In this document: positions 1 through 9,911 of the stretch, piece after piece | Layout of the letters: each line of letters opens with the position of its first letter | How positions within the stretch are numbered: the first letter of the stretch is position 1 | Assembly: GCA_977017575.1 (NCBI GenBank) | Contig: CDRNVI010000060.1 | Location: forward strand, 310,001 to 374,000 | From: Paramoeba atlantica | Taxonomy: Eukaryota; Discosea | Length of the DNA: 64,000 bases | Direction: 5' to 3' | The notes under the pieces: model-generated | The model's input: the letters and a program-made list of their open reading frames with translations, nothing else | Databases searched by the model: none | Told to the model about the DNA's origin: nothing | Position numbers and translations under genes: made by a program

Positions 1-638
1 AGATTAAGTACACCACTTAATTGATTATTGTTCAAGTTAATATGGTAGAGAGTGGCGGGTAACGAAGAAAGATCAATCGTACCCTGAAACTGGTTGTAAC
101 CGGCATTAAAGCTGTTTATATTCGGGGGTAACTCAGTGAGGTCGACCGGGCCTCGCAGACGATTTTTGTGTATAATAAAATCTGCCATAGAGGCGGGAAG
201 TGCAGTGAAATCGAATACACCTTCATGGAGGTGCCCCGCAACGTTCAACAGTCTCAATGGAGCAGGCAAATCTGTAGAGGACAATGTCCCAGTGAGTCCT
301 GCTTTCTTCTGATGACAGGGCGCCATAACCAATATAACGTGGGGAGGTAGAAAATTCCATGTCACGTTCCCGGAAAGTCCGATTGCATTCCACCAGAGTT
401 GTGTGACTTGTGATTCACGGTTGCACGATACTCCTTTCCAAGAACATGCGGACTTCCTCTTCCACGAGGGAGGGGGGTCGTCAACATGCTGGACGAGCCG
501 ACGCATCATGTCGATCTCCGACATTGTAACTGGGCTAACTTTGCTTCCAAATTTTCGTCTCTTTTGAGCAGGTTGCTCTGGGGGTCTGTCTGCTGCGAAA
601 ATAAAACAAACAGGTAGCAGGCTAAACGTTGTGGCCAT
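1..638 (-). CDS. LRR protein A, N-terminal part, cut by the window edge
   Basis: The minus strand is open from an ATG at 638 to position 1, giving about 212 residues. Residues 1-16 are a hydrophobic leader typical of a signal peptide. A basic stretch KRRKFGSKVSP follows, then a cap with MRRLVQHV and a Cys-Trp pair (CSWKGVSC). LRR units begin near residue 90 and reach the edge with repeats such as VDLTELPPNINSFNAGYNQ. The basic motif is almost identical in the LRR gene at 58.4-59.6 kb (KRKKYGSKVSP), so the two are close paralogs. The protein is probably secreted or exposed at the surface. LRR proteins usually bind proteins or glycans, but no ligand can be inferred. The C-terminus and any membrane anchor lie outside the window. 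Confidence 0.82.
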   Translation of the reverse strand, partial: MATTFSLLPVCFIFAADRPPEQPAQKRRKFGSKVSPVTMSEIDMMRRLVQHVDDPPPSWKRKSACSWKGVSCNRESQVTQLWWNAIGLSGNVTWNFLPPHVILVMAPCHQKKAGLTGTLSSTDLPAPLRLLNVAGHLHEGVFDFTALPASMADFIIHKNRLRGPVDLTELPPNINSFNAGYNQFQGTIDLSSLPATLYHINLNNNQLSGVLN

Positions 639-1066
639 ATTATGAGTAAGAAAAGAATATACTATTTTCGTACAAAAAATTATTTTACATGAAAGAGATA
701 ATTCGCTTTGCCCCAGAGAGTCACATTCGTATTATTTTCATTCGCGCCTTCTTTCGATATCCCGTAAATAATATTCCCCGTCATTAAATTACCCGTCAAT
801 ACATCTAGTGCTGTAACAGGGAACAAGTTCTCGACGACGCCTGCCATCGCGTGATAACTGTCATGTATCCCTTCCTCCTTTTTGGCCCGATTACACGGCT
901 GAACTGGTTTCCTGCTTCGCACGATATCCTATCCACTCTTTCCGAAACCATTACCCCCCCCCCCCGGAGGGGACGATGGAGAAGACAGGGAATCTGAACC
1001 GAACCCAGGTTCTACATGACTCGCCCTACATGTAGGTTACACAGCACAACATCGCAAAAACGGTGG
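639..1066. other. Intergenic spacer between LRR gene A and PIG-M
   Basis: This holds a run of C around 952-965 and otherwise no recognised feature. An 80-codon minus-strand frame at 680-922 has only GTG at its start and resembles nothing known to me. Confidence 0.5.
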
Positions 1067-2710
1067 CTATGCGCGACGAACCAGCGAACCCATCAACATC
1101 CATATCTGGTACAGGCTGCAAAGAAAATGCAGCGCACTAAGCGACCAGAGAGTGTAGATATCAAGCCGTCCCTCAAACTCAAAATGTGCAGCGCCTATGA
1201 TCCAAGCCACCAAAGCGACCAACTTCGGCATGGAGCTTTTCACCACGAGTCGAACCGCATGTTTGTATATTCTCATTGCGTTAAGATTCTCTTGGATCGA
1301 ATCTCTTCGTTTCGACAAATGCGTTTCGACAACGCATGTGGTGTACGGTATGATTAACGGGAGAACGCTGAGATACCAGACTGCATATTGCACTGTGTGG
1401 ACTTTATTAAACGTAACGAACAGCAGCGCGGTAAAGAACAAGCCCACCGGGAGACGCGCTCGTAGGGAATAGAAAACAGTAAGGATACAAACGAGCTGTA
1501 GAAGAAGAGGAACGTGTTTGGCGATGGCATACATTTGTGCCTCGTGTACTTCTGAATTCACGTCGGGTCTTAAATAAAACATGAGAAAGTAGGGCGAAAG
1601 ATTATGTCGGTGGTCAACGCGTGAGAAATGGTAGAGCATGCCCTCATAGAGGGCCTGAAATCCAAAAGCGAGATAGCCGAGCAGAAGGGTGCATAGAAAT
1701 GAAAAGGAGGCAGTGAGAAGAAAAACGGTCTTCGCCCGCAACCGCGGCAGCAGGGTGTCTGTATGAGGATGGAGTGACCCCAAAAGCAACAAGGGGGTAA
1801 AAAGAATAGGAAAGAGACGCAAATGCGTAGCAAGTCCAAACAGTGCCCCTGCAATCATCGGCCGATCCACACACAGGAAATACAGCGTACATAACATCGG
1901 GAGAGCTGCGGTTAGACTGTCCGCATTCCCTCTTGTAGAGATATTCAACACGAGAGGGTGCAATAAATACAGACTGGGGAGAAGCTGAGCCAATGTGTTG
2001 TCGAGCTCTTGTTTCGTTGAGGAACGAGATCCGATGCGCGATTTCGAGTTCAAGCGAGGGGACTGAGCATGAAGTATGATGCTCAGAATCTTTTGCAATA
2101 GCAAAGCTACAAGAATATCTGAAGCACAAAAGATAAGCTTTCCCCACAGAGATGAAATGCCTAATAAGTGACCTGGGGCTGTGATGAGCGCAAGCAGGGA
2201 GGAGTAGCGGTACGTTACTCGTTGAAATGGAGAGTGTTCCGGGAAATACGGCGCATTCTGAAAAATATCCTTAATCCTTCCATGAAATGTGTTCAAATGC
2301 TCACAACTTGTCTCTGGAAGAAATGTGTGACAGCACTGCTCTGTAAATCGACTAAATTGTGTATACCACGAATCCAGAGCATGACTTGTACAGTTCAATA
2401 TTTCATTGCTCTGTATGTAGGTCTGTAGCTGACGTTTTGATTTTTCCCTGTCGTTTTCCGATGAAATATTAAAGAACGGATATCGTGCATTTTTCTTTTC
2501 AGAGGGAGCTGTTAAATAAGAAGATCCTTGGTTTACGATATCATAATCAACATCCGTATAACGGGGCAGCCATCCGCTTGGATCATGAAGATAGGTCCCG
2601 TAGACTACTAAGAAAATTCGGATCAGAATCGCGGAACGGAACAAAAGAGAGGCGTCGATGTCGCACCGTGGTTTTGCAGTGCACTGTTTCGATGCACTAG
2701 ATGTTGGCAT
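1067..2710 (-). CDS. PIGM: GPI mannosyltransferase 1 (PIG-M family)
   Basis: This 547-residue multi-pass protein is the catalytic subunit of the first mannosyltransferase of GPI-anchor synthesis. It transfers alpha-1,4 mannose from dolichol-phosphate-mannose to GlcN-PI on the lumenal side of the ER. Diagnostic features are a first membrane span (residues 23-40), then the family motif RYTDVDYDI (50-58) with its essential acidic residues. WGKLIFCASDILVALLL follows near 190, and STRGNADSL near 257. FNKVHTVQYAVWYLSVLPL near 430 matches the conserved PIG-M segment. The first lumenal loop is about 80 residues longer than in animal homologs. It lies 168 bp downstream of RPF1 on the same strand. The ATG at 2710 is directly followed by the first hydrophobic span. 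A partner subunit (PIG-X/Pbn1) is not visible here. Confidence 0.93.
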   Translation of the reverse strand: MPTSSASKQCTAKPRCDIDASLLFRSAILIRIFLVVYGTYLHDPSGWLPRYTDVDYDIVNQGSSYLTAPSEKKNARYPFFNISSENDREKSKRQLQTYIQSNEILNCTSHALDSWYTQFSRFTEQCCHTFLPETSCEHLNTFHGRIKDIFQNAPYFPEHSPFQRVTYRYSSLLALITAPGHLLGISSLWGKLIFCASDILVALLLQKILSIILHAQSPRLNSKSRIGSRSSTKQELDNTLAQLLPSLYLLHPLVLNISTRGNADSLTAALPMLCTLYFLCVDRPMIAGALFGLATHLRLFPILFTPLLLLGSLHPHTDTLLPRLRAKTVFLLTASFSFLCTLLLGYLAFGFQALYEGMLYHFSRVDHRHNLSPYFLMFYLRPDVNSEVHEAQMYAIAKHVPLLLQLVCILTVFYSLRARLPVGLFFTALLFVTFNKVHTVQYAVWYLSVLPLIIPYTTCVVETHLSKRRDSIQENLNAMRIYKHAVRLVVKSSMPKLVALVAWIIGAAHFEFEGRLDIYTLWSLSALHFLCSLYQIWMLMGSLVRRA

Positions 2711-2877
2711 TCTCCGAGTTCAAAGTAGAAACGTAATTTCCTTAAAAGAGTAGATCTTTTGGAACGTAAAGACGTATTCACTTAAAAACATAAGAAACAT
2801 GATTTTCTATTATTGGTCGTCATAATTTAAACCTCTAACCACCCTCTAAGACGTATCACACGTCATTGACGCCTCTC

Positions 2878-3915
2878 TCAAAGGGCTATCTCTCGTCGGT
2901 TCTTCTCTCGTTTGCGCTCCCACTCAAGTTCCATGTGCTTCCCTTGGCTAGGGTGACTATTTTGATAGGTATCCTTATACACATGCGTGAGGCGTAACGT
3001 AAACCGCGGCCCCAACTCTTGAATCGCCACCTCCTCCATATCCTTAAAAATATACCGATGGGCTCGGACAAAAATAAAGTCCCTTTTATGCAACATCGAC
3101 ACAATCGCGCGTCCTCGAAAATCCCGCGCAATCGGAAACATCGAGGACAGCATCCGCCCCACCCGCTTCCCCACTGCGGTATCAAAATTCCTCAAAAACA
3201 GCTCCGGGACATGCCCGGTACGCTCCCCCGCATTCTCAATCTCCTTGGCCAGTTGCAAACTACTGAGGCGAAATTTCATGGTCGGTCCCGTCGGGAGGTG
3301 ACACAGGGTCATCCCGACGACCCGTCCATGACTTTGGGACAAACTCACCACATGGGTGAAATGCGCCTTCCGCGCGTACCCACACACCTCACGCAGCGGG
3401 TACCGCCCCCGGGGGTAGTACTTCGCCCCGGGGAACAGCCACTTGAGCTCCGTGATGGCACGCTTGGTGCGCACACAGGGGGCGTAGCATGTGGTGAGCA
3501 ACACTTTACGAGGGCTCCCCCCCGCGAGCTCTCCCGTAAAATGAGGGGTAAACTCATCCACGGGGGCTTTTGCGAGTTCCGTACTCTCCGCCGTACTGGG
3601 GATTACGTTTTGTTGATCCATGGTGGGATCGGGTTCGCGGAAATCCTCCTGGGATTTCGGGACCGGTTTGGGACACTTTTCGGGTCCTTTTTTCTTTTCT
3701 TCTTTGCGTCGGGCCAGGCGACGGGCGCGCTTGGCCTCGGCCTTGGCCCCACGCAGGCGGTGGTAGGCCTCGGAGCGGGCCACGCGGTTACGTTGGGTGC
3801 GTAGCCGTCGGTCGCGTAGGGCCAGGGTGGAGGGGTCGAGGGCGTTGGGGGTTCGTGCGCGTTGGGGTTTGGATCCCGGTTTACGGGAGGAGGAGGAGGT
3901 TCGTTTTCGTTTCAT
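2878..3915 (-). CDS. RPF1: Ribosome production factor 1 (Brix-domain protein)
   Basis: The protein has 345 residues. Residues 1-135 are Lys/Arg-rich with predicted coiled-coil character and carry nucleolar-type basic clusters. A Brix domain covers about residues 136-325. Diagnostic family segments are KVLLTTCYAPCVRTKRAI at its start, LSQSHGRVVGMTLCHLPTGP in the middle, VGRMLSSMFP, RDFIFVRAHRYIF and IQELGPRFTLRL near its end. RPF1 is a nucleolar assembly factor needed for maturation of 27S/25S rRNA and the 60S subunit. Length and end point fit the family. The ATG at 3915 sits directly behind a pure pyrimidine tract on the coding strand, which could be a splice-acceptor tract or simply leader sequence. 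Confidence 0.92.
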   Translation of the reverse strand: MKRKRTSSSSRKPGSKPQRARTPNALDPSTLALRDRRLRTQRNRVARSEAYHRLRGAKAEAKRARRLARRKEEKKKGPEKCPKPVPKSQEDFREPDPTMDQQNVIPSTAESTELAKAPVDEFTPHFTGELAGGSPRKVLLTTCYAPCVRTKRAITELKWLFPGAKYYPRGRYPLREVCGYARKAHFTHVVSLSQSHGRVVGMTLCHLPTGPTMKFRLSSLQLAKEIENAGERTGHVPELFLRNFDTAVGKRVGRMLSSMFPIARDFRGRAIVSMLHKRDFIFVRAHRYIFKDMEEVAIQELGPRFTLRLTHVYKDTYQNSHPSQGKHMELEWERKREKNRREIAL

Positions 3916-4272
3916 GGGGGGGGGGGGAAGAGGTGAGAAAAGGAAGTAATTAAGGTGAAATGCTTTTTAGAAGGCGAAATAAAGGTGGAAATGGTGCACA
4001 AAAGAAGTGACTCGATGAATTCGTGGCGTTCATGTTCAGTTTTAGATGTTGGATTATTACACTGAAAAGTGCTAAGACGGGGAAGGACTTATCTACATGT
4101 CTATTTTTGAGGCTACAGTAAAATCTATTTGCGTGAATCGAAGAAAGGCGTTAAACAAGTTCAAAACTTGGTAAAATACAGAGGTATTAGCCGATGATCA
4201 AATATCTTTCTCACCCAAGTGTGCAAACGCGGCACTTGTACTCCACTCCCTGATTGTCTTACAGCCCATGCA

Positions 4273-5772
4273 CTAGCTGATTGTAATCACGGGTGCCAGC
4301 TTTGAAGCCCGCACACGAGGCACAGGGACCTTCCTGACGCCTCCTACGTCAACCTCCTCGGTTGGTTTCGGGCGGCTGCTCACCTCTATTCTTGTCGTTT
4401 TCTTTGCTCGCGGCACCGCAGTCTCCTCTGTGGGTTCCGCTTTTGTGCCTACACGACAACGAGCCGCCAGTTCCTCTAAGAGTTTGGGGCGCAACCCACC
4501 CGTACCCTCCTGAGGACTGGAGCCTTGGCTCTGTAACACCCCCGGGGGACGTGTACGTTTTCCAAGCTGGATGGTCGGAAATAATTTAAGAAGAGGTTCT
4601 TTGGAGAATACCTCTCGATGAATTTTGACAATGCGTGAACTGACAGTACCTGGGGTAAGGGAGAGAGTGACACATGCACAGGGCGGAAGCCAGGGGACGG
4701 AGGGAGCCATAGTACTGGGGGGAACAGAAGTTTTGGAGTGCTCTGCCTCTATCCGGTGGAAAAGTGTGTCTAAGCTATCCTGCGGGGCATCGGAGGGTAG
4801 AGGGGTGTACTGTTCCTCATGTCCACTGTCTACGTTACCTTCCCTCTTCTCCCTTTTATCTCCGCGTGTGTCGAAAAAGATCGTCTGCTTCATTCGCTGT
4901 GCCTCCTCACTCATCGTCCCGCGCGCGCTCAGATAAATATCCCATACGGTCGTGAGATGCGGCATCACGTCCCAGATATAAAAATTATACAACTCAAAGG
5001 TTAACACATCCACACAATGCCGTGTCAAGGTTTTTAGCACCACCTCGGAACTTCGCGTGAACTCCGCATTATGCATGTGGCCCATCACCGCGAGGAGGTA
5101 CCCCTGGGCTTTACGATCCATCCCCAGGACCTCGGCCACAGCTTTTACATTCTTATCCGAGACCACTTCCTGAGCCAGGGCCCCAATTTGGATCGCATTC
5201 CAATGAGGGTACAGCCGAAACAGCAACAACGTAACCTCTCGTCGTAATACCGCCCTACCGCGGTATTCGTATACTTTCGAGATATTGGTTCCCGGGGTTC
5301 CCCTGGATACCGGGGACCCCTTTGCGGTTTGGCTTTCCTTTCTTCCCCCCTCCTGCTCCTCCCCCCCCATCGGGAACACCTCCTGCCCGAGCAGCTGCTC
5401 CACCAGGGCCGCGAGCTGGTACCGCCGGGTCTCGTTCGGGAAGGTCCGTTCTTGGGCGAGCACGGAGGAGGAGATCCCCAGCGCGGCCTGCAGCCCGGTC
5501 TCCAGCAGGTGGCGGGACCGGGCGGGCTGGAAGGAGTGGAAGTGGGACCCGAGGGTGCGGAGCGCGATGTGGCGCGGGGTGAGCAGGTGGGGGACCCAGC
5601 GGGGGACGGGGAGACGGCACAGGATGCAGTGGGTACGGCGAAGGTCATGGGGGGTAGTAGGGGGTGAAGGAGAGGTGGGGGATAACGAGGAGGGCAGAGA
5701 CAGGGGGGTGAGAGAGGAGGAGAAGGCAGAGCGGCGAAGATAGGGGGTTGGGGCGAAGAGGGCGGGTTTCAT
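4273..5772 (-). CDS. RNase III-like protein, possibly mitochondrial ribosomal protein mL44-like
   Basis: The 499-residue protein begins with an Arg/Ser-rich, acid-free stretch (FAPTPYLRRSAFSSS), typical of mitochondrial targeting, then a Ser/Pro-rich region. Residues about 75-280 are helical. The segment LYPHWNAIQIGALAQEVVSD followed by KNVKAVAEVLGMDR resembles the RNase III fold in the inactive mitochondrial ribosomal proteins mL44/MrpL3, where 'LVSNKTLAEVARELGL'-type motifs occur. The metal-binding acidic residues of active RNase III are not apparent. The C-terminal 200 residues are low in complexity and rich in Ser, Thr, Pro and Lys. The family call rests on motif resemblance only. The ATG at 5772 follows a coding-strand pyrimidine tract ending in CCCCTAG. 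Confidence 0.42.
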   Translation of the reverse strand: MKPALFAPTPYLRRSAFSSSLTPLSLPSSLSPTSPSPPTTPHDLRRTHCILCRLPVPRWVPHLLTPRHIALRTLGSHFHSFQPARSRHLLETGLQAALGISSSVLAQERTFPNETRRYQLAALVEQLLGQEVFPMGGEEQEGGRKESQTAKGSPVSRGTPGTNISKVYEYRGRAVLRREVTLLLFRLYPHWNAIQIGALAQEVVSDKNVKAVAEVLGMDRKAQGYLLAVMGHMHNAEFTRSSEVVLKTLTRHCVDVLTFELYNFYIWDVMPHLTTVWDIYLSARGTMSEEAQRMKQTIFFDTRGDKREKREGNVDSGHEEQYTPLPSDAPQDSLDTLFHRIEAEHSKTSVPPSTMAPSVPWLPPCACVTLSLTPGTVSSRIVKIHREVFSKEPLLKLFPTIQLGKRTRPPGVLQSQGSSPQEGTGGLRPKLLEELAARCRVGTKAEPTEETAVPRAKKTTRIEVSSRPKPTEEVDVGGVRKVPVPRVRASKLAPVITIS

Positions 5773-5810
5773 TGTCCTAGGGGAGATGGGGTGGGGATGA
5801 CGGAGGTGGT
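5773..5810 (-). promoter_or_regulatory. Pyrimidine tract plus AG just before the start codon
   Basis: On the coding strand this leader reads as a C/T tract ending CATCTCCCCTAG, four bases before the ATG at 5772. That is the form of a 3' splice or trans-splice acceptor. Similar tracts without a clear AG stand before RPF1 and GFAT. This is inference; no transcript data are available. Confidence 0.25.
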
Positions 5811-6917
5811 TTTAGGGGAAGAGAGGGTGGATCGGTGTAAAGACAGACATGAGAGGGGGGAAGGAGAGCGAGAAAGGAAGGGAAAAGAGTGTATTTTCTA
5901 GAAAAGGGAAGAACTTTTTAAGGTAGCATTCTTTTACGTAATATTCTTTTACGCGGCGTCTCATGTTTTTATTCGTTTTTAATATGGTTTTAAATAGTGT
6001 GGATGAGTTATATTTTGGTTTCTTCGCTAAACGCGGTGGTTGTTTTCAACTTAGAACTCACTCACGCTGCGAGCTTCGCGTTGTAAATTCAACTTAGAAG
6101 GCACCACTGCTGCTCGCTTCGCGTTCAAAACTACCTCGGCATCTAACGAAGCGACTAAAAAAGGAAAGCTTCTGAAAGATCATGAATAATCCTATAACTT
6201 GGGTAAAAATACACGAATTTTACCCCAGATTTTAGTCGTCTTTGATGCCTTACCAGGAGTGATACGGGGCAAATCTGATCAAAAAACGTCGTAGAATGGT
6301 AGCTGAGGTCACAAAATACGTTTTAGTTGGCGTTTTTGGAATAAGTAAGGGGAGTAATGGTACCTTGTCTTCTTCTCCTTCGCCAACCGCTCCCTCTCTC
6401 TCCGCTACATCCTATCCCCCTACCACTCCCCCATATCATGTTCCCTCTGCCCTACCGCGCAACCTACCGCTCCAGCCTCCTCTCCAGACGTTATTCCCCT
6501 TTTACGAAAGGAAACGATGAGTACTGCTTAATTGCAGCGTTGAGCGTCCAGCGGACCGACACAGAAACACAGAAAACGACACAGAAACACCCGGATGCAC
6601 ATGTTTGCCTTGGCGGCGGGCATCAGAGCCGGTAACTCAGAAGTCGCACTAAAGCCGAATTACCTTCAAGGAAATCACCTTCGCTGTTTTCTCGCAGTGG
6701 ATATTTTGTTTGGGATAAAGCATATTTTTTTTAATGCATGGGATAAAGCATACCCTGGTGGGTAATATGTGGTATTTTACCACGTATTAACAAATTTAAC
6801 TGACTACTCTCGCAAGAAAGATATTCCCTACAATTAGGATATCTAGTTCAAGAAAAGTCTTTAAACAACAGTTTAAACAACAGCTTACTGTTCTGTTCTG
6901 CACACTATGAATATAAA
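5773..6917. other. Intergenic region with a degenerate hairpin-repeat copy
   Basis: From about 6025 to 6165 lies an expanded, imperfect copy of the TTCGTTAAACGCGGTGG hairpin repeat described at 8740-8848. Pyrimidine-rich sequence at 6360-6500 gives short open frames without recognisable protein. No gene is supported. Confidence 0.45.
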
Positions 6918-8394
6918 CCACCGTCCGGGTTATTATACCTAGGGACACCTATTGTACCTCCTACGTATAATAAGTGTCCCTAGGGTCCTTATTATACCTC
7001 CCCCCCTACCGCATCAGAGGCAGGTACAGAACTTACATGACCGTAAATTTGGATGTTGGAGGGGTCTAAAATTTGTAAAACTTGGCCCATTTTCGAAAGT
7101 TATAGCGCATTCGAGATCTCTCGAACAGGGCTCATGAACGTGCAGGCACGGAATCTGCGCTATTTGGATTTTCGATTTTTTTTACCCTTTTTACAAAGCA
7201 AAGTTATTATACCTAGGGACACTTATTGCGGTGGTTGTATAACTACCGCTCTACCCTCGATTATTGCAAAAAAAGTGAACAAAAACAGTGAAAATCTAAA
7301 GTGGAAAACAGTCATATAATAGAAGAAAAATTTATAAAAGGGGCTCCGGTGGTCCAAAAATTTTCAAATAAAATCGGACCCTTGGGGGGTCCATGGGGGG
7401 GGTCCATGGGGGGGGGGGCATACCGCACGAATTTTTTTTGAAAAAAATATTTTTCGAAACAAAACCGCAGAAGGGGTAGCCGGGGTCTTGGCGCGTATTT
7501 TCCACCCCCCTACCCGGGGGTGACCCCCCCTCGTATCCGCAGGACGGGTCCGCTAAGTTCGGATTTTTTCGAAAAAAAAATTGAAAAAAAATTCAACTTG
7601 GTGTTGAATCATCTCTTCTTGATTCTCAATTCTTGGTGTTGAATCACTCAATGTGATTTGGCATTATTCTAAGATATTCTAAGACACTTTGCGACAGTTT
7701 TCCCTGATATATACAATAAAATTCATCGATACCCTGTAAGATTATCAGTGGTAATCTCAGATTTCAAATGAACCGATTGATCTTCGTCGACACGAAGTTC
7801 CCTTACTAAACAAGATAAATTGATTACCTCATTCGCGTGCTGAGACTATGTAGAACGTTAAAAATTAACGCAGGTTTCATAATATCGGAGCGCATCTGAA
7901 AAAAGCGGCGACGTTTGCTGAGTAATGAGTCGCCAAATACGCAATTTGGCGACTAGGCAGGATTTAGAGAGGAAAAAGGCCAAAACTTGGGAACCGTTAA
8001 ATGGCACTTTATACCGTCTTCAAGCTTCTTGAAACGTTTGTTTTTACGTGGTATCTCGCCACAGATAATACGTGGTGTATTCGCCCACACAAGTGTTTCT
8101 AAAGACATATAGGCAGATTTTCTTCCGTTTTTCGTAATATTAAGCTGAGAAACACCAAGAATGAAAACATTATGCACCCCACACGATTCATAGAGAGAAG
8201 AGGGGATTCGAAACGTGGACAAAAATGGGTGAAAAGTCAATAGAATAGCCGAATTTGATCAATGAAAGATCATTTTTGTTTCTAAAAATTTAAGTGAAAA
8301 ACGGAGAAAAATTCAAAAAATTGGGGTACATTTTCACCATAGAATACCCAAAATATTATTTCAACAATTTTTTCACTATTGTATTTTGAGAGTT

Positions 8395-8739
8395 TGGGAC
8401 CTATACTAGCCTTCTACACCGTCGTTTTCGCCAGATACCCCTTCTTCTAGCCGTGGCACGCCTCCCAAAATGGCCCATTTTTGACCAAAAAGTGCGAAAA
8501 AGTAATTTTCGGACCCAAAAGGGTCATTTTATGTCAAAAGAATGGTGTGGTTGGAGTCGCATTCTGTACCCAATATGTTCGGTAGGCTTCCATTCACGCC
8601 TACGAATGATTTCCCACACGCAAATATCAGATTTAGTGCTCTGAGAGCAAATATACGCAAAAATCACCCCATTTGTACTCAAAAATCGGCTATTTTTGGC
8701 TATACTCTCTCCTTCTTCAGTTAACCAGGCCAAATTTTC
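8395..8739 (+). repeat. Dispersed repeat unit, inverted partner at 14498-14905
   Basis: About 350 bp next to the hairpin at 8740 recurs in opposite orientation at 14550-14905. Shared words include the region around 'ctctgagagcaaatata' and 'tttcccacacgcaaatat'. The copies are clearly diverged but alignable throughout. The unit plus hairpin appears to be one mobile repeat. Confidence 0.6.
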
Positions 8740-8848
8740 TTTTTTAGGCTCTTCGTTAAACGCGGTGGTAGTTTTCAACGCGAAGCTCGCAGCGTGAGTG
8801 ACTTCTAAGTTGAAAACAACCACCGCGTTTAACGAAGAACCTAAAAAA
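8740..8848. repeat. Foldback hairpin repeat with 40-bp arms
   Basis: Two 40-base arms (8740-8779 and 8809-8848) are inverse copies with two mismatches, around a 29-base spacer. The core arm word is TTCGTTAAACGCGGTGGT. Whole or partial relatives occur at 6025-6165, 14510-14570, 25650-25695 and 54718-54862. This is a hairpin MITE-like repeat with no coding capacity. Confidence 0.75.
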
Positions 8849-9059
8849 GATTATACCTAGGGACACTTATTATACCTCCTAGGTATAATAACCCGGACGG
8901 TGGATTAGTTTTATGTTCATTGCTCTTTAGGGTGCTATTTAGCATTATTTTATTCCTCCGAAAACTTCCAATTAATGAGAGGACGATCGCCCGTCGGAAA
9001 CTTACTATTTACCTATTCCGAGACCTCCTCATCGCCCACCCGCAATCCCTCAAGACATT

Positions 9060-9450
9060 AACATTAAGAATGTCCTCCGGGAGGGACATTTCTGATAACA
9101 AAACTATTAAATTTCTTCCACACCGCGAGGGAATGAAGCCTCTTTCACATACTCTCTTGGCAGCATTGCCGTGCCTCGAAGCACAAACTAATGCGTCGAC
9201 CGAGGGCCTTCTAAAGTTTGTGAGTGCATACGAAGGATCACGCCCTGACATTTCCCCAGACCTAATTCTTTCGAAGTTACCGTGTACCAAAAAATATCAC
9301 CTGTCCGAGAAAGTCCTGGCTACCGAAATATGGGGGCTAGTTCATAAGGCGGTCTCTGAAAGTGACTTCTTTGGTCTAGCTGTGGACGGAGGAATCGATA
9401 ACGTGAAACATCAAAACATATTGGTTGGTGTTTTGCATGCAGGAGCTTAG
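9060..9450 (+). pseudogene. hAT-like transposase fragment
   Basis: The plus-strand frame encodes about 125 residues with LLAALPCLEAQTNASTEGLL, YHLSEKVLATEIW and FFGLAVDGGIDN. The same order of motifs occurs in the BED-finger ORF at 29582-30370, so both derive from one hAT-like family. The Asp in VDGG is the likely first catalytic residue of the RNase H-like fold. No zinc finger precedes it and the frame ends soon after the Asp, so it cannot encode a working transposase. It starts just beyond the right end of the element at 6918-8903. Confidence 0.55.
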
Positions 9451-9911
9451 TTTTTTCTGTCTCCGATCTATTACACGCGTTACAAAGCGTTTAATGTCTC
9501 GTCAATGGTGTCCTCGGCTTTCTTGTCGTGTAAGGAAAGTGTAACGGAAGTTCGCAGAGGAACAGTGGTGATGCTATGCTACAAGTTCTGGAGAACTTGC
9601 AGACGCATTCGACATGCATTCATCTTTAAGTCTGATAATTCGGGTAAGAAAAGTCTGAAGATATTGAAGTGAGAAGTAAATCAATTTTCATTTCTTTGTG
9701 TTGGGAGCGACTAGCTTCGAAATAGAGGTAGTATTTATTGGAAATAAATAAAAATCAAGAAAAGGATAGAACTTATTTTGATGTTTTTGTTACAGTCACA
9801 TAGCGAACGTCCAGTATCCAACAGTCCAGTTGAAAACAAACACCATTACTGTTTCTTAACTCCCAAAAAGAAAATATGCGAGTACTCACTCATAATTTTC
9901 GTTGAACTCAG
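9451..9911. other. Spacer, no feature seen
   Basis: No reading frame, RNA gene or repeat boundary is recognised between the hAT-like fragment and LRR gene B. Confidence 0.5.

Larger units (their letters stand above)
6918..8903. mobile_element. Composite element with inverted termini CCACCGTCCGGGTTATTATA
   Basis: The left end at 6918 reads CCACCGTCCGGGTTATTATA and continues into CCTAGGGACAC. The right end at 8903 is its inverse, with the same CCTAGGGACACTTATTATAC block beside it. The terminal repeats span roughly 35-50 bp. No transposase is seen inside, so this is non-autonomous. A copy of the left end alone lies at 42493-42600, so the family is dispersed. The interior holds other repeats, including the hairpin at 8740-8848 and a perfect 11-bp stem with a 5-base loop at 7928-7954. 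No target duplication is clear. Confidence 0.6.

Noticed and set aside
680-922. 80-codon minus-strand frame between LRR gene A and PIG-M
   Set aside because: There is no ATG at its start, no known motif, and the length is expected by chance.
990-1040. GGTTC-containing stretch that resembled a tRNA T-arm
   Set aside because: No cloverleaf can be drawn around it.
3019-3804. 261-codon plus-strand frame
   Set aside because: It is the antisense of RPF1, whose Brix motifs are unambiguous.
5145-5667. Several Arg/Pro/Gly-rich frames on both strands
   Set aside because: They are GC-rich shadows of the 499-residue gene.
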